A DNA stretch of 64,000 nucleotides, taken from positions 37,289 through 101,288 of the forward strand of contig JABVXU010000187.1 of the NCBI GenBank assembly GCA_013365365.1. The letters are read 5' to 3'. The notes beneath the pieces are model-generated. The model saw only the letters and a list, made by a program, of their open reading frames with translations, ran no database searches and was not told the origin of the DNA. This stretch comes from Cruorifilaria tuberocauda (taxonomy: Eukaryota; Nematoda; Chromadorea; Rhabditida; Onchocercidae). Every line of letters begins with the position of its first letter. Position 1 is the first letter of the stretch. Positions 13,252 through 25,310 of the stretch are shown piece by piece. Made by a program: the position numbers and the translations under genes.

Positions 13252-16200
13252 AATTTTTTGAATAACCTAAAAATTGAAATTTTTCAAGAAAATATTTTGG
13301 CTTTATAAGGCAAATTATCGAATTTTATTTTTTCCATTACAATATTTCAATAATTCTGTAAAAGCGATGATGGTTCCAAGAAATTAAAATACGAAAAATT
13401 TAAATCTTTAGGAAAATGATTTTTAAGTATTACTTACACTTATTTAATAATATAAAATATTTTTCCATCATTTTCCTGTTTACTTTTGACTAATTGATTA
13501 TCATTTCGATATGGGTGATAATCTACGCAATCAGTTTAGTCCTTTTGCATAGGAAAATGATCATTTAAATTAAATTCATCAAGAAGATTTATTATAATTA
13601 CCTGTAATAAGAATATTAAAGTCTTAAATTGATTTATTCAATATAGAAGAAGAATAATAGGGAAATGTTGAAAATGACAGGATTGTAATGGAACGATCAA
13701 TGCGATAAGTGGCGTCAAAACCGGAATATCTCTACAGTACCATTTCCTATTTCCTTTTATTTCGAACCGTTCCGTTTGATTTGTAATAGTTTAAATTATC
13801 GGAGTATGCTAATTCATTAACTTTTTCAAATTCTTCTTTTCTAAATTATGTTGAAACTTGAAATAAGACGAAATCAAACAGCAAACGAACGATTAATTAT
13901 TCTTTTCATATTTAAAAACTTAATTACAATTTCTTTTATTTGATCTCATAATAATAACAGTCAGACTAAAACAATGTATGCTACGAAAATTTGAAATGCT
14001 ATACGAAGCATTCTTAATTAATCAATTAACTTTGCATAGATATTTAAATCGAAATCATGATTAATCAAATGATAAACACAACAAAATATACGCCTTAAAA
14101 TCTTACATACTAAACCTTACAAAGTTGCATAATTGTAATTCACCTTTTCAACTTCCTATTCATATCAAATATTTGAAATTATTATGGGCGATATTCAACG
14201 AATTTTGTGGCATAAGTTCATATCAAAAGGAAATAATACTACGAAAAGAATGATTTGAAAGTGGTACTGATAGTTCTATTAATAATGAATTGTTAATATG
14301 AAAAAAGCATTGATCCTTATTAAAATGGAGAAATTTTGAATAAGATTTATTAGAGTGTAATAAAATGAAGTTACGTGCGGTATATGTTGATAAATCAAAA
14401 TGTGTCATACAATAATGTTTTAATAAGTGAAAAATAATTTCAGGTTCATCGAACGGTTTTGAAAAATTGGGACAAACAGACAGATGTTTTTCCGTAATAT
14501 TTATTATTTAAATCTGTTTCTGGTTCTATCTATATCATTCAAAAATTCAGAATTTTCGTAATTCATACTGCAAAATGTATTTTTAAGCTTAAAGATTGAA
14601 GAATATTAAAGAAATTAAAAATTTTCATCGAAATTCGTAAAATTTTCAACGAAGAGTAATTTGAATTGAAGTGTCAAATTTTGAAAGATTTTGAAAGATG
14701 AAATCTTGAAAGATGAAATGTCAAAGCGCAAAAGTTCAAATTCATCATTAAATTATTGTAATTATTAATTCTTCGTGACATCAGCTGATGATACAAGAAT
14801 TTAAACTTTTCAAAATTATCTAAGACTTTCATGAGAAGAGAAAAAAATAACAAATGCCAATCAGAGAAACAATTTTTTTACTTATTTTAGTAGACGGAAA
14901 AGTTGCTTCATTGAATCTGTCTAAAAACAAAAAAAAAAGTATCAAACGATAGTTTGCTATTTCTCTCAATCATTTCCTAAAATTAATTTAATTATTATCA
15001 CTATGATAACGATAAATTGTTTTGACTCATTGCTCTGATCAAATATATGAATCAATCATTTTAATAAAATAACCAGCAAATCAAACAAAAATAATTGAAA
15101 ATATTCGGGAAGAAATATGAAATTATACATGATGTGTTTGCCAAAATCATGTTTTTTATAGTTATAAGAGTTTTTCTCATTATTTATTCATAATAACACA
15201 ACCAGATGCGACATCATTTGAAATTAAATTGTCACATTAATACTAGAAGTGTGATAAGATAAAATGTTAGAATGGATCTATAAAACAATTAATTTCGAGG
15301 AAATCATGAAAACCTAAATTATTATCTCTTTTAAAATTCAAATAGCATGAAAAGTTGAAAAGTGAGTGACTTATCTTTCGCATTCATATTTTGAAACTAT
15401 TTGATATTTTAAAATTAAATTAACGCAATGATTTGAAAATCATCCCATCTTAAGGAATTAATTTTTCTGTATTTTTAGATCTAGCTGGTTGTTACCTTTA
15501 AATTATTATTATTAATATTACTATTACTGCCATTGTCACTAAGCTATCTTCTGAATTATTAATCTAAACATGAGGTCAATGTGTAAGTCATTTATCAGCA
15601 CCTCTAAGTGAGAATAAATCTTCTGAGAATAAAAAGTATTTCAATTTTTTCTACCATTCAAGTGAAAACGATTGTGTGATTTATCCTTCGGATGAATGAT
15701 AATGATAAGTTTTTAGTGATCGATTGAAAGAGAAATTATCGGCGATAAGCGTAAAAAGGAGAAAATCATTCATTCATTAAAATTTGTGTCATATTTATGA
15801 AATCAAATGGTAAGGTAAGAAGGATTGAAAGAAATTGGTGAAACATAAAAAAGAAAGATTGAATAGATGGAAATTCCTCTAAAAATTTCATACAAATACT
15901 TTTTTCTGGATCATTTAATCTCATTGCCTATCATTCCCAACTGTTTTTCTCTCAATGTTTTTTTCTAATCGATTTGGATCAATTAATTCATCAAATTAAG
16001 TACCACCAAAAAAGGACTACCTTTTTTAATTACGATAACTTAAAAAGAGAAAGTTTGACTTTAATTGCAGTTGGTTGACACTATTATGAAAATGTAGGCG
16101 AGTAAAGAGGTGAAGAAAGAAGAATTATGCAAACAATTACTTATTTATTTAAATTCATTTCATCAGTAAAACTTTGAGAAGGATAAATGGTATCAATGAA

Positions 16201-16530
16201 GAATCTCAGTTTTGATTTTCATTGTCACAACATATTTCATAGTGAGAGTAAATTAACAAGTATTTTACATATTTATTTACTTAATTACAATCAATAAGTA
16301 ATGAGTAAAGATCGATTCAAATAACCAAAAATATTTTCAACTGGATCAGAATTTGATATTGTTCATTTCATTAATTCGATTTTATCGGTTAAAGTTTTTA
16401 AATTTGAAAAACAAAAACTTAGATTGTCTTAGAGACGAATACTACAAAAAAGTTTAAATAAAACATGAAAGCAAAAGATTTCTCAGTATCCTTCTGAATT
16501 TCAACAATAATTTTGAATTGAGAATACTAA
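13252..16530. other. Intergenic AT desert
   Basis: No supported gene. A possible tiny first exon for the next gene lies at 15797-15809: ATG and three more codons before G|GTAAGG. A GC-richer stretch at 13690-13730 has an acceptor-like site but no partner exon. Confidence 0.4.
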
Positions 16531-16573
16531 TAATAGAAATTTTACAAACATGACAATTACTATATATCTTATG
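16531..16573 (+). repeat. 43-bp direct repeat, copy 1
   Basis: Matches 17023-17065 with two mismatches. The two copies lie 492 bases apart and bracket the first well-supported exon of the unrecognised gene. Confidence 0.7.
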
Positions 16574-16701
16574 TCTTAAAGTATACCTGTATAAAAAAGA
16601 AAAATATCTTAAATTTTACCTATCGATATAAAACACTCTATGATTGAAAAATATAACACAATCGATTTCATATGTTTTTTTTAAAAAGCTAAAAATTTCA
16701 G

Positions 16702-18069
16702 ATGAATCATTTCAAAAACGTGAATCGCAAGAAAATGAAATTAATTATCAATTTATTAATTCGAAAAATTCACAAAAAGTTTTCAAATTTCCGAAATTGG
16801 TTTATTATGGCAGTGATAACGGAATAATGGCGGCAGACAGGTGTGAATAGAAATTTTGCCTTCTCGAAGAACTATGCAAATTAAAATTTTATTATATTGC
16901 TTGAGTTATGCAGCGTAAATCAATTTAATTAATATATTTTTAATTTTTGATAATAAATATTTTTTGTTACAAATTTGCTTTAGGCAGTAAAATTATATTA
17001 AAAATAGTATTTATGTTCATCTAATAGAAATTTTACAAGCATGAGAATTACTATATATCTTATGCAAGTTTTGCAATAGTTTAAAATTAAAAAATTAGTT
17101 GTCGGCTTGATATCAGGTAATAACATTTTTATCGTGTAAATATTTCAAATAGGCCAAACAAATAAAATATACTTTTTATTTGTTCATTCGAATATTTTTG
17201 AAAATTGGTTTCGAATTTTGTCAAATTTACTAATGATAATAGGAAAAAGCAAGTAAAAAGATTGCAGCGATTATATAATTTGAATATTATTGTACTTATT
17301 TGATATGAAAGCTTTCAGGAGGTGTAATAATCGTTAAGCTTGAGCTGTACCTCAAACTTAGGTGATCAAACTTTTATTCGGACAGATTTGAAAATTGACA
17401 TTAACAATTCTACGATATTCTGGAAAGTGTCTAATATCAATAAAGCAAGGGAAAGGGGTACCCAATTCTGACCTTTACCCGCTACACTTTTTCAGGCAAA
17501 TTCTTACCGATGCTTCCGATATCCAGGACCTTGCTTCTTCTGGAGAAGAGCGGGTTATCTACGGTTTATACATCAAGCAGGAGGCTTCGATACGTATAAG
17601 TTTAAAACTTCCTCTTACAACTTACAAATAGAGAGCGTATCATCTACAATGTTAAATAAGGTTAAGAGATTTTATTACTCTTTGCTTTCTTCATAGTTTC
17701 ATCGACGAGCTTGCAAACAAGGAGCACACAAATTTTGTTTACATACTAAACATAAAATTTCAAATTTCAAATTTCTTCAGTTTCCTTGGCGATTTTCAGC
17801 GACACCAAATGATATCGTAGCGAATATCATTGCACAGCGATTCAATAAGCGTAATTAATATTGGATTCTGTCCTGATCGATCCTTTGATCATTTTATCGC
17901 TGAATGGTTAAGCGTAACGCTTTACTTATTTTAAGTTTATCAGTTAGCAAAGCGCTTTATTGCTCACCGAATATCACAGAGTTTTGTGATTGGAATTAGC
18001 ATTCAGAAAACTGCTCATAAACAGCATGAAATGACTAAATTCCACACTATTGCCAACATTCGGTATTAG
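16702..18069 (+). CDS. Unrecognised protein, four short phase-compatible exons
   Basis: Exons 16702-16840, 17496-17593, 17800-17850 and 17936-18069 each follow a plausible acceptor (TTTCAG three times, TTTTAAG once). Each is followed by GT, and the junction phases (2, 1, 1) agree. The entry phase is 1, which fits a 13-base first exon at 15797-15809 beginning MKSN. With it, the protein would be 144 residues. The product starts polar (DESFQKRESQEN), continues through FPKLVYYGSDNG and EERVIYGLYIKQ, and becomes basic toward the end (YQLAKRFIAHRI). I see no signal peptide, membrane span or known motif. The exons stand out from very AT-rich surroundings by higher GC. The final exon may instead splice at CG|GTATTA near 18061. 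I do not recognise the family. The main support is four independent splice-bounded exons agreeing in phase. Confidence 0.5.
17023..17065 (+). repeat. 43-bp direct repeat, copy 2
   Basis: Second copy of the repeat at 16531-16573, with the shared core TTACTATATATCTTATG. Confidence 0.7.
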
Positions 18070-20737
18070 CAAATTGTTCAATTCATCATATCGTCCCTGC
18101 GATCAAACTAATTTTTTTCTCATGAGCTTAATTTCACAACTTAACTAAAAAGAATTTGCATTTGCACTTCAAGTATAAGTAAGCTTGCATTTATTAAGAC
18201 CCATTATTTAGTGCAAAACCTCCTGAAATAATAGAAATCGATGAATTGTTTGCTTTGAAATAGAATAGATAAATATTAGAACATAATAGTGCAACCAATT
18301 TTGTTTTCGCGAACTTTTTAATGAGCATTGATTTCCGAAAATTTTACATTTTGAAGTTTTTTGAAAGAAAGAAATTCATTTCCTTTCTTTTGAAGAATCC
18401 ATAACATTAAGTAAGACTGCAAGATGTCTTTTTGAAAGTAAAAAGATGAAAATACTTTTTCTAAGTGAAAATTGTTTTGCTAAATTTAGAGAAAATTTTA
18501 GCCATCGATAATAATTTGACTAATGAAAAATTGTTTTTTAAAAAAACTTTTAGCAAATATTTTGACGATAAGCGAATCTTTGATATTTCTGAAAGGTCAA
18601 ACGATTAACGGACTTTCTTTGATCATTCGATAAACTTAAACCATAATATTTCATTTTCATTTCAGTCTCTTTGCATTTAAATAATAATCTTATTTCCATA
18701 AATTTGTAATATTACTAAAACTGAATTGTATCGAATTTTTTTCGTCCATTCATTTTTGATATTTTCACTTCTGATATTTCAATTGTGATTGATATTTTAA
18801 TAAGTAATTCGATTTCCTATTAGAATGTGTGACAAAGACGTTCAGTAATTACACTTTCAATTGTTTTATTAAATTCTTTCAATTAAAATTACACTTTTTT
18901 GAAAGAAAGCTAACATACTCATTTTGATCTGTAACACACTGTAACACATAACATACCGTAATGCTGAATACATTTCAAAGCTATCATTAAAATAATTAAG
19001 GAATGCAATTTCATTCTGTTACAGCCAGCCGTGAATTACTGATTAGAAACTTATAAATACTTTATTATCTAATTTGTTATTCACATTTTTGTGCTAAAAG
19101 TGATAATTTTGTTGAAAAATATTTCTTAGACTTTACGGCTTGTCAGACATGCGCTAGTATGGTATGATAACATTCATTGTAGAAATAAAAGTTTCGAGCA
19201 AAACTTCATGCTTTTATCAATTAGTAATTAATGTGTTTAATGCTGAAAGTACTTACATGTTACCTTTTCTTGCAGTCAACAAATATTTATTAATTGGTAA
19301 ACAAAAACAAACAACTCTTTTCTTTTAAATTAGCATAGATTAAAATACGCTTTGTTTAATTTTGTTTGTTCTTTTGTAAATTATCTGATTGAAAAATTTT
19401 CCGTATTTATTGTTAAAAAGTACGGAAGTTAAGGAAATATAGAAATTTTCCTTATAAGGAAAGCCAATTAACTCAATTAAATTTTTTTTTAATTTGAAAA
19501 AATCAACTGAAAATGGCGAACGAAATATTTTACTTTAATGTAAAGTTTATAGCAATTTTCTGTTTGTGTGCTTTTTCAAGTTTGCATTGAACTTAAATAT
19601 TCTATGCTTAATTAACTAGTCTGTTAATTAGTTGTTCATGTCCTTCTTTATTTTGCGAAGAAATTCAAAAGCAGAAAATATGGAAAACAAACTTTTTTCG
19701 TTTATTAGTAATAAATTTTGCTGAAATTGAAATTATGAACGATATTAATATGATAATTTTATGATTATGAAAATTTGCGGAAAATTTGAAAATAAACTTT
19801 TTTCATTAAAAAAAAATTGATATTGTGAATTATAACGCTCCAGACATTTCGTAGATTTTGATACTTTAGGTAATATGATCTCATTTCGTAACTCATTTCT
19901 CAGGTGTACCTCATTTCACCGTAATTACATTAATGAAGTTTGTTTGAGAGACATAAATTTATAATCCATTAACTGAACGTTTAGAAGTTTTCATGAGAGT
20001 TAATTTTTTTAATAAAACAATAAAAAAATATTGTGATAGAGGGAATCATTGACATGAGATAAATCATAGTGAAATCTTGCTTGAAGTTAAGTGATCAGAT
20101 CTTCTCGACTTGTTCTTTCTTTCCAACAACAAAAAAAATGGAAGGAAAGAAGATAAATTTGATAGGATTTAACAGAATTAAGAACCTTTGAAGTTTTTTT
20201 TAGACTGAGAAATGAAGAAAACGTGCAAATTTTATTATTTCAATATCGCTGCTTCGAAATTTGAAAGAAAGAAGTTCATCAGATGTGCAAAGAACTAATT
20301 GTTGTCTCAAAGAAATGTTAAATTAGATCCATTAATAACTTTTAATTTTAACAAAATGACAGAAAACAAAGCAGTGAAAATAAACGAGGCATTGTTATTC
20401 CGATTTCCCATAAATTACTTTAAACAAATTAAAATTTTCTAAATTATCCAACTTTTTTTCTTCCAAACTGTCATTTAGCTGTATAAATTTTTTTTCAATT
20501 AATTTAATTTTAATTATGCGTAGTAAATCAGATAAAAAATAAGTAAAGAACAATTGAAATGATATAAACAAATTCAAAATTAAAAACAAAAAAAGATCAA
20601 ATAAAATTTCAAAATAACTGGTTTACTTCAGATCATCAAAAATATATATTTCACGTAATAACTCAATGACACGTAAAATTTGACAATTGCAACTTTTAGT
20701 TCTCGAAATACTTTTACTTTTACTTTTTCAGTAAAAA
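18070..20737. other. Intergenic, no supported gene
   Basis: AT-rich with no convincing exon chain. A short GC-richer patch at about 19129-19160 follows a TTCTTAG acceptor and could be a final exon of the preceding gene, ending in TAG. This is speculative. Confidence 0.4.
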
Positions 20738-20743
20738 TTTATT
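20738..20743 (-). terminator. Poly(A) signal of the LAPTM-like gene
   Basis: AATAAA on the minus strand, about 110 bases past the stop codon at 20856-20854. Confidence 0.45.
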
Positions 20744-20853
20744 TGCTATAAAGAAAATAAAATAGTTTCTTATAAAATACAAATAAAAAATTTCGTGTAG
20801 AAGAAATCATTGCAATTTATAATTTAAATCATAAAATGTTAAATTTTAAATTA

Positions 20854-22609
20854 TCACCGCCATAGGCATCGTTCCTTTATCATTACACTGGAATTATTAT
20901 TTTGTTCTCTCAGATAATTATGACATTTCACTGCGACTATCCATGACCACGTGGAAATTATTATACCAACAAATATGCTAACAGTCATTAGCATTTGATC
21001 TGAAATCAATTAACTTCCATAAATTGTTCTTTTATGATTGGGAGGAAAAGCGAGATCACCTTATTTAATCACTGATCAATTAGTAAGCGAACTAAAAAGA
21101 TTGCTAAAAACAAATTAAAAATAAAGAAATTCTTAAATATTATTCTTTATTGAATAGAAATTGAAACAAATATAAAAAAGAATTCAAGTAAATAAATAAT
21201 TGCAAAATTGTAAAATGATGGAATTTTATTAGATATACGAAAAGTTATACTTAAAATTTTCGGCTGTAGTTTAAATTAAATTGATCATTTAAATTAATGA
21301 TATTAGTGATAAGAATGAATAAGAGAATTACTTAGTTAATTAGACAATTGGTTTATAATATTAAACATGGAAATACTTTGAGTGTTTTCTACAAAATTTG
21401 AGAGCATTTATTAATTATTACAAAAATAAAATTTTTCTTGAAAAAATTTGAAAATTAGTAGAAAACGAAGAATTTCAAATCTTTTTAGAACTAACCAAAT
21501 TTCCTATTGAATGATTGCTTTTTATATGTTATTGTATAATACAACGTATAAATGGCCAAAAGAAGAAAACCTGCACATTGACCTATCTGAAAATCGGCTA
21601 GATTTTGAAAATTAAATTAATTTTTAAACATGTTAAATTGAAAAATTGAATGTTAGGTTGTTTGCGGAAAATATTTAAGCTAAGCGTTACTATTTAAACA
21701 TTTAGTATAAAGCTTCGATTTTATTATTATAGATTAATTCATTAAGCTTTAATAATTATGCTCTGTATGCTACGATTTTAATAAAATTTTATACTTTAAC
21801 AGTAATTGAGAATGTCACATTCAAATAGATTAAACTTTCTGATCTTAACATTCTTTAGCAGATTAAAAAATTCATTTAGTTTATTTTTTAAGTTCACTAA
21901 TTAACAGATCAAATCGATAAGGAAAAAGTTAGGTATTAGTTCGTCACTTATTCATATTTTGTTAAAAGCAATACAATTTGCTGATCTCTTCTTTCTCCTT
22001 CAACTAACTACCTCCTCAGTAATTATTTGCATTTTAATAAATGAATGAAAGTATAAGTTGGAAAACGAAGAAACGAACGGAAGCAACAATGAATGGAATA
22101 AGGAATTTCGGCTTTTCGTAATACAAAGCGTAAAAAATCATTGTGGCGGTGATTGTATTCACAATGATTAATATAGCGTCAAGGATAAAATTTACGGAAT
22201 AAATCCCAAAACACAAGCTAACAGCATTGAAAGCACATAAAATTAAAGCTGATGTTGCGACATAAAATGTTGCCATCTGAAATCAATCAATAACTTATAT
22301 GCTCCAATATCACAGTGGAAAAATCAATAATTTGTATGCCTTATTGCTTATAATGATAAATAAGAAATTTCTATTAGAAAATATTTTGATAAAAATTTTT
22401 CTTCACTTTTTTAAGATGAAAAACGATCAAATAAGTTTCGAACAATAATTTCTAAATTTATTGATCGATCGAATTGATATTAATTATCAATATGAATTGA
22501 AACTAAAATTAAAAAAAGTTACTTTAATGTGAACGGTACCACCACAGCATCGGTGAGTGGACCGGAGATCATCATCGTATTCATCGATAAAAAATACTTG
22601 ATAAGGCAT
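20854..22609 (-). CDS. LAPTM-like four-span membrane protein
   Basis: Exons read leftward: 22609-22523, 22276 to about 22067, 21586-21496 and 20999-20854. The first ends in RCCGGTVHIK, the cysteine-rich lead-in seen before span 1 of LAPTM4/5 proteins (RCCGCCHVRTG in the mammalian form). Span 1 is around ATFYVATSALILC, and span 2 around FILDAILIIVNTI. A conserved-looking FLIPF loop leads to span 3, which continues in exon 3 (CAGFLLLAIYTLYY). Span 4 is in exon 4 (SIFVGIIISTWSWIVAV), followed by a short charged tail. LAPTM proteins sit in late endosomes and lysosomes and help sort transporters. The exon 2 donor is unresolved: TTC|GTTTTC (22067) and TCC|GTTCGT (22079) both keep phase 0, and reading on gives a stop at 22034. 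The last junction (phase 1) is clean. An acceptor (TTCAG) lies one base before the start ATG. Confidence 0.66.
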
Positions 22610-24440
22610 GCTGAAGCATCTCATTCTCTATGAAGTTAAGATGATAAGATTATATTTACTCTGAAAATTCATTCTGTTATTTTCGAGTTCATTTTAGGAA
22701 TCAAATTCGAGTCTAAATTAAGAATAAATTTGTTAATCTTGAAGATATTTACTTTTAACTTTTCATTACCGTAAATAGCTTTTCATTAAAGAATTATGGA
22801 AACTGTCTGTTCCGTAATTTTATTCAATGCGTGAATTTATTTGAATGAATCATTAAACTTCTTTTAGAATTTAGTTTTCAATAAATGCAAAAATTCATGC
22901 CAAAAAAGATAGACTTTCACTTTCCGTCTCTTTCGCTCTTTTCCCTGTTCTGGTTAATAATTCGTTCAAATTGCTTAAATTTAAACTTTGAAAAAAACGG
23001 ACTGGAAAATCTAAAAAGTTAAAAATGAACGGAAAGAAGTAACTAATGAATAAGTAAATTATAAGATACAAATATATTAATAATGACAATAGTGACAACT
23101 ATAAAGGATAATAATAATGATGATAAGGACAACAGAATGATTATAATAGTAATCATGAGAAATGATGAAATCAATATAACGTCAGAAATATATGTATTGA
23201 TAGTGTAATATGAATGTGTCGATGGCTTTCGCAGTAGACGTCAGTCCGTTCCATCTTCACGCCAAACTATTCGTAAAAACAGCCATTAATTAATTTACTC
23301 TCTTAGCACTTCTTGTAATTTCTTTTTCATTTTTCACTTTCAGAGAAAAGAGTTCATTACAGAAATTAGTAAACAGAATTGTATTTGACATTTAAATCTG
23401 TCATATTTAAATTTTGCCACTGTTTGACTCTTTCCTTCCATTCCAATGCTCATCGCTAATAGAAGATTGAATTTCTCAAAGTTCCCAGAATTGCCGTATG
23501 TTTATTTACAATAGATAAAAAGATTTGATAACATTTATCATAATTATCAGTAAAAAAGATACTTATCATACTTGCATATCATATCAATCAATAATTACAA
23601 TCGGATCTATTATAATTTGAAGATAGTCTTTGAAGTGATAGCTTTGATAACAGTTAAGTTTATAACTATTGATACATCCATGATAAAATTATTTTTATTA
23701 ATGAGAAATCCTTATCGTCTATTCGTTGAAGGAAATTTATAAAGAATGAATTTAAGGTTAAAAAATACAAAATTTGCAAAAGCATACTTATGCCATATGC
23801 CATAAATTCAATATATCATAAAAAAAAACTTCGTTATGGCTTTTCTCTTTTTTGCAGCATTGCGAATAATTTTGTTAAAATTAAAAAAATTTAGTTTGAT
23901 AATAAATTGAGATTACTGGGAATGAAACATTTTAAGACATATTGCTAAAGAAGTTTTGCTAATAAATTTATCAAATTTCACTTTCGAATCTTATAAACAA
24001 ATATTACAGATTTTTGCGAATTTAAAAAAAGTAAAGAAGCTTACTTTCGATTTTCTCCCATATTTGTTTCACTGTTTCATTCGCATATTATCACTGCAAC
24101 TTTCATATCAATTAATTAATTGCTTGCAAATACTAGTTACGTGAGGTAAGAGTTTGGAAATATTCTGAAAAGTTGAGCGGTATGAGTTAAATAAACTTTT
24201 CTGACAAATATCTGACAATAATATTTGTCAAAAAATTTTTTCTCCAATCATTTCTCATCAAAAAAGTTTTTTTCATTATTAAAATTTTTAACAGATGAAA
24301 AATCAATTTTTAATTAAGCTATGAAAAAACAAGCAGTTGTTAGTAAACAGTAAACAAACAGATAAGAGAGCAAAGATAATCAAGTAAAATAAGACTGAAA
24401 TTAAGCGACAATTATAAAGAAAGGTTTTTGCTCTTAGTTT
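22610..24440. other. Intergenic, no supported gene
   Basis: AT-rich. The one patch that stands out is 23217-23280, about half G+C, with short open frames on both strands; see findings. Confidence 0.45.
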
Positions 24441-24600
24441 AATCAGTATTGATACGAAATGATGTAATCATGCTGCTTGATATCAGTAGCACAATTTTAT
24501 TGATTTTTCGCGAAACAATAAATAAACTTTTCGCCTATTTCCTGTTTACAACTCTAATGTTACTTATTTCATTACCTGTTTACTTCCAAAACCTTAATTT
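24441..24600 (+). repeat. 160-bp direct repeat, copy 1
   Basis: Begins AATCAGTATTGATACG and ends CCTTAATTT. It matches 25151-25310 base for base along its length except for scattered substitutions, roughly 92-95% by eye. Confidence 0.8.
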
Positions 24601-25150
24601 CAAATAAAAATGTTTAACAATTATTGGAACAAAGTAAGAAGTATTTATAATTTTATAGAAACAAGAATTTAGCATTTATTAAATAACTCATTGCAATTGC
24701 AACAATGAAATAGTGCCAACTGACTTTTGTTTTCCAACTTTGTTCAGCTTCAAATGATAATGTCAATCATTTTAAGCATCTCTTCGTCCTAATATATTTG
24801 TCTTTGTTTCAAAGATTCATTGAAATACATGAAATTAAGCTTAGATATTTTTTTCACTCATCTCATGCTAACAATAATAAAATTTCATCAAGTATTGCAA
24901 AAGTTTTTCTATTCAAATAACAATAAATAAAATTTTCTGAAGGTGAAATGTTTTTGAACTTGATAAGTTATGAAAGGGAAAGTCCTTCTGCAATTTAAAG
25001 TTAATTCAAAAATTCAATTTAGAATATGGCATATATAAATAATTAGAATAAATCTTTATCATTTGATCATTGATCATCGCACATTCTAAATATATCCTCT
25101 CATTACCCTCACTACCAGATGACTGATTTTGAGTAGTAGAAGTTCTAAAT
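24601..25150. other. Spacer between the 160-bp direct repeats
   Basis: 550 bases of AT-rich sequence with no open frame of note. I see no clear primer-binding site or polypurine tract that would make the unit a miniature LTR element. Confidence 0.4.
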
Positions 25151-25310
25151 AATCAGTATTGATACGAAATGATGTAATCAATCTGCTTGATATCAGTAGC
25201 GCAATTTTATTGATTTTTCTCAAAACAATAAACAAACTTTTCGCCTATTTCCTGTTTACAATTCTGATGTTACTTATTTCATTACCTGTCTACTTCCAAA
25301 GCCTTAATTT
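25151..25310 (+). repeat. 160-bp direct repeat, copy 2
   Basis: Second copy, same orientation as 24441-24600, starting 710 bases further on. Confidence 0.8.

Noticed and set aside
13690..13790. Exon-like GC-richer patch with an acceptor
   Set aside because: Both strands stay open only briefly and no phase-matching partner exon was found.
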